Positions 35,256 to 44,678 of a stretch of 64,000 nt of DNA are shown here, in pieces (within the stretch, counting starts at the first letter, position 1; the number at the start of each line of letters is the position of its first letter). The notes below the pieces were generated by a model. The model made no database searches and was not told where the DNA came from. It saw nothing but the letters and a program-made list of their open reading frames with translations. Origin of the DNA: Planctomycetota bacterium (GTDB lineage Bacteria; Planctomycetota; UBA1135); contig JAQBXR010000010.1 of NCBI GenBank assembly GCA_027623295.1, forward strand, positions 1 through 64,000, given 5' to 3'. A program made the position numbers and the translations under genes.

Positions 35256-35863
35256 GCCTGCAGCTCCCCCACCACCCACGTCATCCATTTGCCGCAGCCT
35301 TTGCTCCCGAGGATGCGGAAGCCACATTGCTCCAGTTCTTCAAACAACTGATCTTGCGTGAAGCGGTCTACGGTAGGGTGATCCATCCATCGGCCCAAGA
35401 TGGGATGTTCGATGAATCCAATCAGGCTGTCCGACAACATCACGCGGCCGCCGGGGCGCAGGACTCTTGCGATTTCGGCAACGCCAGCGCGCCAATCTTG
35501 GACATGATGCAGGACTTGGAGTCCAAGCACGACATCGTAATCCGCATCGGGAGCTGGGATTTCGATGACGGTACCTTGCCAAATGCGCGCTGGTGGGGTG
35601 GTGTTGAAGTAACCGGATCGTGTCATTGATTGACGTGCAAGGGCAACCATGGCATCGTCCGGGTCAAACGCGTGGACGACTTTGGCTTTGAGCAAGTCAT
35701 AAGCGGCTTCCACTCCAAAACCGCGACCACAGCCAATCTCCAAAACTCGTTGGGTCTTACAATCCTCGGTAAGTTTTAGAAGGCGTGGGATATCCCAGTG
35801 ACGCACGACTTGACGTCGTAATCCGCCGGAGACCAAGCGACGCTCGAATGGATTGAGCAACAT
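35252..35863 (-). CDS. Class I SAM-dependent methyltransferase
   Basis: About 203 residues from the ATG at 35863 (MLLNPFERRLVSGGLRR), which begins 11 bp after the stop of the subunit-III-like gene; longer reading would overlap that gene. Motif I is RVLEIGCGRGFGVEAAYDLL, followed by VHAFDPDDAMVALAR, YDVVLGLQVLHHVQDWRAGV and LRPGGRVMLSDSL, a UbiE/Methyltransf_11 profile. It is the last gene of the respiratory operon; a substrate such as a quinone or heme precursor would fit this place but is inference. Confidence 0.83.
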   Translation of the reverse strand: MLLNPFERRLVSGGLRRQVVRHWDIPRLLKLTEDCKTQRVLEIGCGRGFGVEAAYDLLKAKVVHAFDPDDAMVALARQSMTRSGYFNTTPPARIWQGTVIEIPAPDADYDVVLGLQVLHHVQDWRAGVAEIARVLRPGGRVMLSDSLIGFIEHPILGRWMDHPTVDRFTQDQLFEELEQCGFRILGSKGCGKWMTWVVGELQA

Positions 35864-35874
35864 GGCGGTCGCTC

Positions 35875-36762
35875 TTAGTACTGAATCTCTGCGTAGTTCC
35901 CAGCGAACTGTCCGAGATAGATCGTGCCGCAGAACATCATGGAGACTAACAATAACGCCTGAAGCACCGCCCAACGCAACGCCATTTTTTGGGTATGGAG
36001 TTCTTCCCCGCGGGCCCAAATGTGGAGAAATGCAACGGGCAGTAACAAGGCAAAGAATGCAAAGGCGCGTTCTCCACGTTTGTACAAAAGGACGATGGCC
36101 TTCACTTGATAGGCCAAAACTCCGCACAGCAACAAGCCCATAATGCCCAAGGAAAGGGGTCCAAGGAAACTATCCTCTGGGTTTTCAATCCGCGTGGTGT
36201 AGAGATTGAGCAGAATCGCAACCCAAGTAACGGCAAGGAAGTGCCAGTAATGCGCAAGGTTCTGCACTTTCTGAATCGAGTCTGCGGCATTCTTTCCAAG
36301 CGCACTCAATACCAATACGCCATAAACCAATCCACCCACAATGTGCACCCCATGCAGGGCGGTCATTAAGTAGAAGTTGAAGGCATAGAGAGGGTGCACG
36401 CTGGCCCCGGTTTCTTGCCGAAGTAACTCGATCCAGTTCCACGACTGCCCAAGCAAAAACGCCACGCCAAAGGCCAAACTTAGCTGCACCCCAACGCGCG
36501 CAAGTATTCCACGATCCGTCAAGCGTGCACGGCGAAGCCCCTTCTCCACAGAACCACTCACACCCGCAAGCAGCAGAGTCGTAAGCCAAATAGAAAGAGG
36601 AAGCGCGGGCAGCGCTTCCTCCGTGGCACCGGTGTCCCGGAAATACCACCCGCAAAACAGGGTGGCGATAAACAAGGCGGCAGTGGATGCGAGTAAAACC
36701 CGCAGGCCCAGGCTGCTGGCGCCTGCAGGTAGAGGCTCGGGGCTCCTGCCTGCGTGACTCAT
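35875..36762 (-). CDS. Second cytochrome c oxidase subunit III-like protein with extra helices
   Basis: A 295-residue inner-membrane protein. The first five helices match heme-copper oxidase subunit III, including LMTALHGVHIVGGLVYG and HYWHFLAVTWVAILLNLYT. Three additional helices follow: LGIMGLLLCGVLAYQVKAIVLL, AFAFFALLLPVAFLHIWARG and WAVLQALLLVSMMFCGTIYLG. The canonical subunit III is encoded two genes upstream, so this is a paralogue, perhaps an accessory of the caa3 oxidase. It begins 3 bp after the subunit IV gene. Confidence 0.78.
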   Translation of the reverse strand: MSHAGRSPEPLPAGASSLGLRVLLASTAALFIATLFCGWYFRDTGATEEALPALPLSIWLTTLLLAGVSGSVEKGLRRARLTDRGILARVGVQLSLAFGVAFLLGQSWNWIELLRQETGASVHPLYAFNFYLMTALHGVHIVGGLVYGVLVLSALGKNAADSIQKVQNLAHYWHFLAVTWVAILLNLYTTRIENPEDSFLGPLSLGIMGLLLCGVLAYQVKAIVLLYKRGERAFAFFALLLPVAFLHIWARGEELHTQKMALRWAVLQALLLVSMMFCGTIYLGQFAGNYAEIQY

Positions 36763-36765
36763 GAC

Positions 36766-37182
36766 TTAGTGGCCAGAAGCCTCTGGCTCGGGCCTTTCTT
36801 CTGCCGCGTGAGTCTCTTCTGACTGAGGAACATCCAAACCAGCGGCGTGGATTTCATCGGCTTTTGCTTCACGAATGTCAGCTTGGTACTGACCAGTGTC
36901 CAAAGTAAGGAAGGCCAGAAAAAGACCAACCATGACTATTGAGAACAGGAAGATCATGCCGTGGAATGGTTTGTCCCACTTCAAGTGCATGAAGATGAGG
37001 CAGACCAAACTAGCTTTGACGGTAGCAATGACCATCGCAATCGCGAGGTCCATGCCGAACAGTTCCATCTGACCCGTGAGTACGGTCAAACCAGTCAAAC
37101 CAACCAGTGCGAAGAACACTTTGAGCAGCAAGCTCAAGGGCAGCACGTGGCCGAGGTGCGTATCGGAGTTGTGGTCAGACAT
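36766..37182 (-). CDS. coxD: Cytochrome c oxidase subunit IV (prokaryotic type)
   Basis: A 138-residue small membrane subunit of the caa3 oxidase. I use the ATG at 37182, 2 bp after the subunit III stop; a TTG 6 bases earlier would overlap that stop. Three helices are visible: LLLKVFFALVGLTGLTVLTG, the diagnostic MVIATVKASLVCLIFMHLKW and MIFLFSIVMVGLFLAFLTLD. The C-terminal 40 residues are acidic with scattered His. The family is structural and not catalytic. Confidence 0.88.
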   Translation of the reverse strand: MSDHNSDTHLGHVLPLSLLLKVFFALVGLTGLTVLTGQMELFGMDLAIAMVIATVKASLVCLIFMHLKWDKPFHGMIFLFSIVMVGLFLAFLTLDTGQYQADIREAKADEIHAAGLDVPQSEETHAAEERPEPEASGH

Positions 37183-37184
37183 GA

Positions 37185-37970
37185 TCAACTAATGAGGTAG
37201 AGAAGTGGGAAGAGGAAGATCCAGATGAGGTCAACCAAGTGCCAATACAGTGCGCCGAAGTCGATCGCATTGAAATTGGTTGGGCCAAACTCCCCTTTCA
37301 TCGCGCGCATCAATAACCAGACCATGAGAATCATGCCGATTAACACGTGGATGCCGTGCAAGCCCGTGAGGCAGAAGTAAATGCCAAAGAAGATGCCGAG
37401 CTTCTGGCGAAACTCAGGATCGAGGTCCTTCACAGCCATGGTGAAGTCACCGTTGCGGTTGTCCCATGCCGTGGAATGATGCTTCATGTCCTCAGGGACA
37501 TCGTTCGGATCCAAACGGAAAATGGTGTTCTCATGACCTGCCCACAAAGTTCCTTCGTGAAACTTGTGTTCATACTCCATCTTCTTAATCATCATGAAGC
37601 CACCTGCACAAATCAGGGTAATCACCAAGTTCATCTTGAGCAGCCCAGTCTGGCCGAGCATGGCGTTGCGCACACCCCAAGCGATGGTGAAGGAGCTAAA
37701 CAGAAGCACGATGGTGTTCAACGCGCCCATGTTGGTATCGAGGAACTGAGAAGCGAATCGGAACACTTCCGGGTAGTTGCCGCGATAGATGGTGTATGCA
37801 ACGAACAAAGCACTGAAGAACAAAACCTCGGTAAGGAGGAACGCCCAAATGCCTAGTTTGCCAGCATCGAACTGTTGCTCGAGACTTTCGAAGTGGTGCG
37901 CAAGGTGCTCAGGATGATCGTGGCCGTGGCCATGATCATCGCTGTGCTCTGGAGTAGTGGTTGTACTCAT
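37185..37970 (-). CDS. coxC: Cytochrome c oxidase subunit III
   Basis: Core caa3 oxidase subunit, about 261 residues from the ATG at 37970; a GTG at 37979 touching the coxA stop is an alternative. The N terminus is strikingly His/Asp-rich (HSDDHGHGHDHPEHLAHH) and could bind metal. Helices and motifs include GIWAFLLTEVLFFSALFVAY, TIVLLFSSFTIAWGVRNAM, FCLTGLHGIHVLIGMILM and YWHLVDLIWIFLFPLLYL. A soluble loop of some 60 residues sits between the fourth and fifth helices. Operon order is coxB-coxA-coxC-coxD. Confidence 0.94.
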   Translation of the reverse strand: MSTTTTPEHSDDHGHGHDHPEHLAHHFESLEQQFDAGKLGIWAFLLTEVLFFSALFVAYTIYRGNYPEVFRFASQFLDTNMGALNTIVLLFSSFTIAWGVRNAMLGQTGLLKMNLVITLICAGGFMMIKKMEYEHKFHEGTLWAGHENTIFRLDPNDVPEDMKHHSTAWDNRNGDFTMAVKDLDPEFRQKLGIFFGIYFCLTGLHGIHVLIGMILMVWLLMRAMKGEFGPTNFNAIDFGALYWHLVDLIWIFLFPLLYLIS

Positions 37971-37978
37971 GGGATTCA

Positions 37979-39682
37979 CTATGCGGAGGGCTTCACGTCA
38001 GCGACGCAGGGGGCATCGGCGCGTGGGTTCACAGGCAGGAAGCCTTCTTCCTCACCCTTCCACTCGACGAGAGTCATGTCGTATGGATCCCCCACAACAG
38101 GTGGATCGATTTCGAAGTTGTGCTCTGGAGGAGGCGACGGAGTCTGCCACTCGAGAGTGACACCGCCCCATGGGTTGGCTGGCGACTTCTTGCCGTTCTT
38201 CAGAGACACCAGCAAGCTGCCTAAGGCAAGGACCAATCCGGTCATGAGCACCATGGAACCCAGAGTAGAAGCTTCGTTGTAACCATCGAAGCCTGCACTC
38301 TCACCGTAAGCGGCGTAACGGCGTGGCATACCCTTCGAGCCACCAATGAACTGGGGCATGAAGGTCATGTTGAAGCCAACGAATGCCAACAGACAGGCAA
38401 TCTTAGAGGCCATGTTGTCGACGACGACGCCGTACATCTTTGGCCACCAGTAGAAAATTCCACCAAGGAAACCGAACAGCGCCGAGCCCACCATCACGTA
38501 GTGGAAGTGTGCAACCACGAAGTAAGTATCGTGGAAGTAAACATCGGTGCCGAGGGTGGCGAGGAACAGCCCGGTGAGACCACCGATACCGAACAGCCAG
38601 ATGATGGACATGCCATAGAGCATCGGCGTGGTGAACGCGATGGATCCCTTGTACATGGTGGCAATCCAGTTGAACACCTTAATCGCCGATGGCACCGCAA
38701 CCGAGAAGGTTAGTGCTGAGAAGATAACCGACATGAGTTCCGATTGACCGGAAACAAACATGTGGTGACCCCAAACGATGAAGGAGAAGATCGCAATCGC
38801 AATCGACGCCAAAGCAATCGACTTGTAACCGAAGATCGATTTACGGCAGAAGGTTGCGATCAGCTCCGACATCACTCCCATGCCTGGGAGAATCATGATG
38901 TAAACAGCTGGGTGGCTGTAGAACCAGAATAAGTGTTGGAAGAAGACCGGGTCGCCACCAAGCTCTGGGGTGAAGATTCCGATCTGCATGGTTTTCTCAA
39001 CCAAGATCAGCAAGAGCGAGATGCCGATCACTGGGGTTGCCAGGATCTGAATCAGCGCGGTTGCGTAGATGGCCCACAGGAAGAGTGGCATCTTGAACCA
39101 GGTCATCTCCGGTGGACGCATCTTGTGGATGGTCACGATGAAGTTGAGGCCGGTAAAGATGGAGCTAAATCCGAGGATGAAAGCTCCAAGCACTGCGGTG
39201 ATGACCGATGGATCGGTATGACCGGTGGAGTACGGTGGGTAGAAGGTCCAACCAGTATCCAAGTTGCCGATGAACAAAGTCGCGACAAAAAGGACCGCTC
39301 CGATAATCCACAAGTGGTAACTGAATCGGTTCAGTTTCGGGAAAGCCACATCCTTTGTGCCGAGCATTAGCGGAACTACAAAGTTTCCGAGCGCTGCGGG
39401 TATGGAAGGAATGATGACCAGGAAGATCATCACCGCCCCGTGAACGGTGAATGCGTTGTTGTACGCATTCATTTGCTCCGCCGTTTGTGTGGCAAAGTCA
39501 ACGTCCCCACTCAAGGTGAGACGAATCTTCATGGCGTAGAAACCGCCAAGGATGAAGCAAGCGATCACGGACCATAGGTACATAAGCCCTAGGCGCTTGT
39601 GGTCAATGGTCCAAAACCATGACATGAAGCCCTTAGTGGCGTTCAGGTAGTTGGTTCGGTCTAGTGTGTTGGTACTAGGCAT
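37979..39682 (-). CDS. coxA: Cytochrome c oxidase subunit I
   Basis: Catalytic heme-copper subunit, 567 residues, that reduces oxygen and pumps protons. The family ligands are visible: [15 protein letters not shown] (heme a His), [18 protein letters not shown] (CuB His and the cross-linked Tyr), [12 protein letters not shown] (CuB His-His) and [12 protein letters not shown] (His ligands of both hemes). The HPAVY Tyr and absence of a cbb3 pattern point to an A-type enzyme. The hydrophilic C-terminal tail is proline/glutamate-rich. TAG stop. It is 10 bp downstream of coxB. Confidence 0.97.
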   Translation of the reverse strand: MPSTNTLDRTNYLNATKGFMSWFWTIDHKRLGLMYLWSVIACFILGGFYAMKIRLTLSGDVDFATQTAEQMNAYNNAFTVHGAVMIFLVIIPSIPAALGNFVVPLMLGTKDVAFPKLNRFSYHLWIIGAVLFVATLFIGNLDTGWTFYPPYSTGHTDPSVITAVLGAFILGFSSIFTGLNFIVTIHKMRPPEMTWFKMPLFLWAIYATALIQILATPVIGISLLLILVEKTMQIGIFTPELGGDPVFFQHLFWFYSHPAVYIMILPGMGVMSELIATFCRKSIFGYKSIALASIAIAIFSFIVWGHHMFVSGQSELMSVIFSALTFSVAVPSAIKVFNWIATMYKGSIAFTTPMLYGMSIIWLFGIGGLTGLFLATLGTDVYFHDTYFVVAHFHYVMVGSALFGFLGGIFYWWPKMYGVVVDNMASKIACLLAFVGFNMTFMPQFIGGSKGMPRRYAAYGESAGFDGYNEASTLGSMVLMTGLVLALGSLLVSLKNGKKSPANPWGGVTLEWQTPSPPPEHNFEIDPPVVGDPYDMTLVEWKGEEEGFLPVNPRADAPCVADVKPSA

Positions 39683-39692
39683 GTCAGTGGGC

Positions 39693-40703
39693 CTACTCGT
39701 TCAGCGACTTGAGGTAAGCGATGAGGTAGCTGATCTCATCGTCGTTGAGTTGTCCCGCAAAGGAAGTCATTACAGGCGAAAAGCCAGCAACAACCTTTAC
39801 GTTCGGGTCAAGAATAGATTCCCGAATGTAGTTATCGTCGACGGTGACTGAGGTGCCATCCGTCAAAGTTTCCGTAGTGCCGTATCTGTTGTTCAAGAAC
39901 GGACCGATGCCATTGACACCTGCCGTACTGTGACAAGCTGCACAACCGTTTTTCTTCCAGACCTCAAAGCCTGCTTCAGCAGGAGGCAGAGTTGCCAGGT
40001 CGATCACCTGATCTTCTAGCCACACGGCGTAGTCTTCTTCCGACTTCACGACCACCTTTCCAAGCATGCGCGAGTGCCGCGTACCGCAATATTCCGTGCA
40101 GTAGAGCGGGTATTCGCCAAGCTCGGTTGGGATAAACCACAGGTAGGTGTAGCGGCCAGGGACCACATCCATTTTCACACGGAAGTTAGGGATCGAGAAC
40201 GAGTGAAGCACGTCTGCAGATTCCATGCGCACACTAATCGTGCGACCAAGTGGAACTACCATGCCTTCGCCTCCATCGTTCATGTCAATGTTGCCGCCGA
40301 AAGATTCGACCCCTTCTGGGTAGACGAACTTCCAGTCCCACTTCTTGGCCTTCACCTGAATCTCGTAGGCGTTGTCAGGGATTTGCTTAGTTGCAACGAA
40401 ATCCTGAAAGCCGTACCAGAACATGGCAACCATGAACAAAGATGGGATTACCGACCACACAATCTCAATGCTAGTCGAGTGGTGAGGGGAATCCTCAGGC
40501 ACCAGGCCAACTTTGCTGCGACGGAACTTCACTGCAAAGATCGCGGTTGCGAGCACAATGGCAATGAACGCAAACAGCGAAACGTAGAAGATGAAGTAGT
40601 AGAGTTCGTCTACCAGGCTGGCATCGCGCGCAGCTTGGGTAGGGAACCAGAAATCCTCTTGCGTGTGCTGAAGGAGTGTAGGAAGTAAGGCAACGGGAAT
40701 CAT
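39693..40703 (-). CDS. coxB: Cytochrome c oxidase subunit II with fused cytochrome c (caa3 type)
   Basis: Electron-entry subunit, 336 residues. Two N-terminal helices ([39 protein letters not shown]) lead to a cupredoxin domain with complete CuA ligands: His167, and Cys202, Glu204, Cys206, His210, Met213 in [13 protein letters not shown] cytochrome c domain follows with heme motif CAACH (Cys254, Cys257, His258). Its C-terminal part ([10 protein letters not shown]...[14 protein letters not shown]) closely resembles the last domain of the ActDE fusion. Start overlaps the SCO stop (ATGA at 40703-40700). Confidence 0.96.
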   Translation of the reverse strand: MIPVALLPTLLQHTQEDFWFPTQAARDASLVDELYYFIFYVSLFAFIAIVLATAIFAVKFRRSKVGLVPEDSPHHSTSIEIVWSVIPSLFMVAMFWYGFQDFVATKQIPDNAYEIQVKAKKWDWKFVYPEGVESFGGNIDMNDGGEGMVVPLGRTISVRMESADVLHSFSIPNFRVKMDVVPGRYTYLWFIPTELGEYPLYCTEYCGTRHSRMLGKVVVKSEEDYAVWLEDQVIDLATLPPAEAGFEVWKKNGCAACHSTAGVNGIGPFLNNRYGTTETLTDGTSVTVDDNYIRESILDPNVKVVAGFSPVMTSFAGQLNDDEISYLIAYLKSLNE

Positions 40704-41533
40704 GCCGCTGTTTTCTTTCGGACTTTGCGTTCAAGCAGGACTAACCGGCCAATAAACGCGAAAAGGATCACGGCGACAAGTGTCATCACAATCTTAGTTA
40801 TCTTCCACGCGTCACCGACAAAGGTGCCCGAAGCTGCGTCGTAAAGAAAACAACGCAAAATCAGAGCATCCACCGTCGAAACGTATTTGGAGGAAGCGGT
40901 TTCTGCGAGCGAAAGTCGCAGAGTGGAAGGCAGGTACTCAATACCGTAAAGGTAGCGAGCTACTTTGCCTTGAGGGTCGAGGAGAATGAGCACTGCGGTA
41001 TGCGCGTACTGCCCTTTGTCCTCGAAGGAGTTGTAATGAAAGCCAACCGTGTCGGCTAGCAGGCGGATGTCTTCGTTCTTACCACGCAGAAAGGACCAAC
41101 CCTGCTCTGCTTGGGGGCGATCGTATCCTGCCAAGGTTTTTGCACGGAAACCGGCCGCCAGATCATCCGACTCAGTCGGATCTAAGCTGACCGTAACCAC
41201 CTGAAACTGGTCTCCTACCGACCATTGCTTCATCTCGTTCAGAGACTTCACAAAGCCGTTGATCTGCAAGCCACAAAGCTGCGGGCAGTTGGCATAGTTC
41301 ATGGTTAGCACGGTTGGGCGCTCGCCATCAAACATGTCGCCTAAGCGAACGGTTTCTCCCTTTGAATTTTTGAACTCAAGGTCAAGCGGCACTTCTGCGC
41401 CTAACTGTTCCTCGACTCCAACACCATCCATGTCTCGGCTTTGCCAATCGGCAACCTGAGCAGACAACGGCGCACTCAAACTCATCGCTAATGCGAAGGT
41501 AAGGGCTACAGCCGTGAATCGGATGGAATTCAT
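40700..41533 (-). CDS. SCO1/SenC family copper chaperone
   Basis: Thioredoxin-fold protein that delivers copper or reduces the CuA cysteines of subunit II. The 277-residue protein has a signal peptide (SIRFTAVALTFALAMSLSAPLSAQ), the copper motif CPQLC in VLTMNYANCPQLCGLQING, the conserved VTVSLDPTESDD and a His in GQYAHTAVLILLDP for the third ligand. A C-terminal transmembrane helix (IVMTLVAVILFAFIGRLVLL) keeps the domain at the periplasmic face. Coupled to coxB by an ATGA overlap, in line with a CuA-assembly role. Confidence 0.93.
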   Translation of the reverse strand: MNSIRFTAVALTFALAMSLSAPLSAQVADWQSRDMDGVGVEEQLGAEVPLDLEFKNSKGETVRLGDMFDGERPTVLTMNYANCPQLCGLQINGFVKSLNEMKQWSVGDQFQVVTVSLDPTESDDLAAGFRAKTLAGYDRPQAEQGWSFLRGKNEDIRLLADTVGFHYNSFEDKGQYAHTAVLILLDPQGKVARYLYGIEYLPSTLRLSLAETASSKYVSTVDALILRCFLYDAASGTFVGDAWKITKIVMTLVAVILFAFIGRLVLLERKVRKKTAA

Positions 41534-41542
41534 AGGTTTGAT

Positions 41543-41785
41543 TTAGCGTGTGTAACGCTTCAAAACCGCCTGACGTGCCGCTTCGGTATCCGCCAAGGCA
41601 TCTGCCGAAGGAGCTTCAACGTGCTCGACAACCTGCGCCTCTAAAGCGCGCTTGTCGGAGAGGTAGTCGTCTTCCACGTAGTGCAAGCCTGTGACTGCGT
41701 ATGAAACCGCAATCGTTAGGAAGGAACCAATCAGTCCAATGCGGACCAGTAGACCCACGTCGATGTCGTCGCTTTGGGTAGCCAT
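41543..41785 (-). CDS. Small single-helix membrane protein of the ACIII/caa3 operon
   Basis: An 80-residue protein with one helix (LLVRIGLIGSFLTIAVSYAVTGLHY) followed by a charged, alanine/glutamate-rich tail ending QAVLKRYTR. I do not recognise a family. Its start shares a base with the ActF stop (TAATG at 41785) and the SCO gene begins 9 bp after its stop, so it is firmly within the operon. A small stabilising subunit of Alternative Complex III or of the oxidase is a reasonable guess. Confidence 0.7.
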   Translation of the reverse strand: MATQSDDIDVGLLVRIGLIGSFLTIAVSYAVTGLHYVEDDYLSDKRALEAQVVEHVEAPSADALADTEAARQAVLKRYTR

Positions 41786-43164
41786 TAGATGTTGCGGAAG
41801 CGAAGGGATTTAGCGAGCAAAGGATCGCCCACAGGAAGGAGTGCTTGTTTGCCAGCGCGACGCGCGTTGCCATAGACCAAGACTCCGAACATTCCCATGA
41901 CTAGACTGACTTCCATGATCCCGAATGGGTTCTCGAAACCAACCTCGCTGCGGTGGTAGTTCGGCATGACAATCCAGTAAAGGTCGATGAACTGCATGAT
42001 TAACAAGTAGTAAGCCCAACCCAACAAGATATTGGTGTTGCGCTTCACGTGACGTGAAAGCAAACCACCGAACGGAATGATGAGGTGGAAGACCAGTAGA
42101 GCCCAGGTCCAGGCACTCCAGCCTTCGGTGAGGCGAGCCCCGTAAAAGGCCGTTTCCTCCGGAAGGTTTGCGTACCAGATCAGCATGAACTGGGAGAACG
42201 CGATGTAACCCCAGAAGAAGGTGAATGCGAACATCCACTTACCAAGGTCATGGTAGTGCTCGTCGTGAATCACCTCGGTCAAGAGGCCATTCTTCTGGCA
42301 GAACTTTGCCTGAATCACCATCCAAGCCACCGAGCTCAAGAACGCACCTGCAAAGATGTACACCCCGAAAATCGTGCTGAACCAAGTTTCATCGAGCGAC
42401 ATCAACAAGTCGAAGGCTGCGAAACTAATGGTAAAGGCAAAGACAATGATGGCGACCGCAGCCTTTCGCTTCATTGCGAGAGTTGGGTCGTAGTTTGAGG
42501 CAGTATCTTGTTCCACCGACTTCTTGAAGAAGAAGCGAGCGACAAAAATCCAAATCAGGAAGTAAAGCAACAAACGTCCAGCAAAGAACTTGCGGTTCAA
42601 GAATGGGAACTTGTGTGCAGTGAACTCAAAGTGCTCTGCGTGAGAAAGTTCTTCCGCTTTGCTGTGACCGCCTTCGGCATGCTGTCCTTGCGCCGCAAGA
42701 CTAGCTTCTGCAGTCAGGCCAGCGACTGGGGCTGCGTCGTGACCAGCTTCTTCGACAGAGATGACCGCACCATGTTCATCGTGTGCCATGGTTGCCCATT
42801 TCCACACGCTGACATCGTCGCTGAAGAGCGGCACCAAAAGTGGCAAAGCGAAGAGTGCAACCATAGGCATGTTTGCCATGGTCAACTCTGCAAAGCGACG
42901 GACTGTGACACTCCAGTGAGCGTTCACCATGTGCTGTACCACGGTGAAGAACATGCTGCCCAAGGTGATGGTCAACAAGAATGAAAACGCCACTAGGTAA
43001 GCAAACCAAAAGTGGGTGTGCCCATCTTCTGCGCCATTCATGAGACCCAGCGTAACCCCGAATCCAAGGCCGACCGTAGCAAGGGTTAAGCCGAACTGTG
43101 CCGCTTTTCCTGCGACATCACCAGCTTGGTTGTTGCCTTTGAGATTAAGTTTTTCGAAACTCAT
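41785..43164 (-). CDS. actF: Alternative Complex III subunit ActF-like (second NrfD-type membrane subunit)
   Basis: Polytopic membrane subunit of the quinol:cytochrome c/oxidase oxidoreductase, 459 residues and about ten helices. ActF-like features are SMFFTVVQHMVNAHWSVTVRRFAELT near residue 70-95 and FSQFMLIWYANLPEE with the later NILLGWAYYLLIMQFIDLYW. Between the third and fourth helices (about residues 126-184) is a hydrophilic insertion with many His (AHDEHGAVISVEEAGHDAAP, GQHAEGGHSKAEELSHAEH). It lies between ActDE and the small membrane protein. Confidence 0.88.
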   Translation of the reverse strand: MSFEKLNLKGNNQAGDVAGKAAQFGLTLATVGLGFGVTLGLMNGAEDGHTHFWFAYLVAFSFLLTITLGSMFFTVVQHMVNAHWSVTVRRFAELTMANMPMVALFALPLLVPLFSDDVSVWKWATMAHDEHGAVISVEEAGHDAAPVAGLTAEASLAAQGQHAEGGHSKAEELSHAEHFEFTAHKFPFLNRKFFAGRLLLYFLIWIFVARFFFKKSVEQDTASNYDPTLAMKRKAAVAIIVFAFTISFAAFDLLMSLDETWFSTIFGVYIFAGAFLSSVAWMVIQAKFCQKNGLLTEVIHDEHYHDLGKWMFAFTFFWGYIAFSQFMLIWYANLPEETAFYGARLTEGWSAWTWALLVFHLIIPFGGLLSRHVKRNTNILLGWAYYLLIMQFIDLYWIVMPNYHRSEVGFENPFGIMEVSLVMGMFGVLVYGNARRAGKQALLPVGDPLLAKSLRFRNI

Positions 43165-43173
43165 GGTTCAGCC

Positions 43174-44667
43174 CTAGTTTTGGGTCTTGATGTACTCGAG
43201 GAGATCTGAAATCTCTTCGTCGGTCAGTGGGTCCCCTGCTAGCACCATAAGACCCTTAAGTGCGCCTTCGCGAATCTTGGCAGCAGGGTCAAGAATGGAC
43301 TCCTTGAAGTAATCAGCATCTGCAACGATGGTCTCACCGGTATCAAGTTTGATTTCGGAATCCAAAAATCCGTTGAGTGGCGGGCCAACCAGTGCCACAC
43401 CATTAAGGCTGTGACAACCAACACAGATCTTCTGCGTAAACAGAATCTCACCGCGGGAAGCTGCACCAAGGGCAGCCATCTCTTCTGGAGAGAGTGCGTT
43501 CATGACTTCGACTTCCTGCAGAACGCGCAAGTACGCGATGATTGCCCAGCGGTCTTCTGCCGGAATCTGTGCTGCATAACCCGGCATGGTGCGACGACCT
43601 TCCGAGATGGTTTCAAAGAGCATGCCATCAGTCTGGTTGGCGATGAGGCTAACGGTGACGTTGGTTGGAGGGACCCAAGTTGCTTGACCAAGGTTTGCCA
43701 ATTCCATGGCGCGCTCGTGAATCACACCACTACCCTTGCCGTCCTCTCCGTGACAAATGCCACAGTAGATTTCAAAGCGCTCTTGACCGCGGTCAATGAA
43801 AGCTTCAGTCACTTCAATCTGAGTCGGGAAGCTGGTGACGAATTCACCATTCTCCTTACCAGTCTCCAGCGATGCATGGATGAAACGCTGATCTTGTCCG
43901 ATGGTGCCGGCGACCTGATCACGGGTCATGCGGCCATCTTCGAACAGTTCGGTTTCACCTTGCGCACGGAAGCGATCCTGCTTGTCCATGTCGGGAATCA
44001 AGTGAACCCGAGGCTGCGTGGTCGTGCTTCCGTAAGAAGCGTAAACCATGGCTGGTGGGATCAGCATTAAGCAAGCAACCACCCAGAGGTTGCCTTTAAT
44101 GACCGATGGCATGCCACTTGGCTCATTGGCCTCGTACACTTCTTCGACTTCTCCAGCACCTGCACCCTTTAGTAGGGCAGTTGCAGCAGCAAGGTCAAAT
44201 TTCTTGTCCTTGGCGTGCAGAGCGATAAAAAAGCGGTCATCGGTTGCGCGAGCAAAACGATCGCTGCGGAACAGCGGGTGATACCAGCGAGGCAAACGGT
44301 TCGCGATCCACATTGCGAAGAATGCGGTAAAGGCCGAGAACAGAACCGTCACCTCGAAGATGACCGGAATGTTGGCCGGCAACGACCAAACCGGCTTACC
44401 GGAAATGTCGAAGGCGTAATCGACAGCGTTGGTCCAATACTGAAGGTACATACCCGATAGCAAACCGGTGATACCCATGATGAGGACTACCCAAGGCAAA
44501 CGCGTAAAGCGAATACCCATGGCATCGTCTAGGCCGTGTACCGGGAAAGGAGTATGGCAATCCCATTTCTTGTAGCCAGCGTCGCGGACTTTTTCAGCTG
44601 CGCGGTAAAGCGTAGTGACGTCCGTGAATTCAGCGACTACGCCGTAAAGTTCTTTGTCTGCAGTCAT
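43174..44667 (-). CDS. ActD-ActE-cytochrome c fusion subunit of Alternative Complex III
   Basis: A 497-residue fusion. Residues 1-185 are ActD (DUF3341): LYGVVAEFTDVTTLYRAAEK, YDAFDIS-like loop and two helices (VVLIMGITGLLSGMYLQYW; VTVLFSAFTAFFAMWIAN). A third helix (LWVVACLMLIPPAMVYASYG, 194-213) then anchors an ActE-like cytochrome with heme motif YCGICH (Cys302, Cys305, His306) and a likely Met ligand at 361 (RRTMPGYA). A second cytochrome domain from about 400 carries CVGCH (415-419) and ends DADYFKESILDP...DEEISDLLEYIKTQN, like the tail of CoxB. ActD and ActE are separate in the characterised Rhodothermus complex. Confidence 0.9.
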   Translation of the reverse strand: MTADKELYGVVAEFTDVTTLYRAAEKVRDAGYKKWDCHTPFPVHGLDDAMGIRFTRLPWVVLIMGITGLLSGMYLQYWTNAVDYAFDISGKPVWSLPANIPVIFEVTVLFSAFTAFFAMWIANRLPRWYHPLFRSDRFARATDDRFFIALHAKDKKFDLAAATALLKGAGAGEVEEVYEANEPSGMPSVIKGNLWVVACLMLIPPAMVYASYGSTTTQPRVHLIPDMDKQDRFRAQGETELFEDGRMTRDQVAGTIGQDQRFIHASLETGKENGEFVTSFPTQIEVTEAFIDRGQERFEIYCGICHGEDGKGSGVIHERAMELANLGQATWVPPTNVTVSLIANQTDGMLFETISEGRRTMPGYAAQIPAEDRWAIIAYLRVLQEVEVMNALSPEEMAALGAASRGEILFTQKICVGCHSLNGVALVGPPLNGFLDSEIKLDTGETIVADADYFKESILDPAAKIREGALKGLMVLAGDPLTDEEISDLLEYIKTQN

Positions 44668-44678
44668 CGTTTTTCCTC

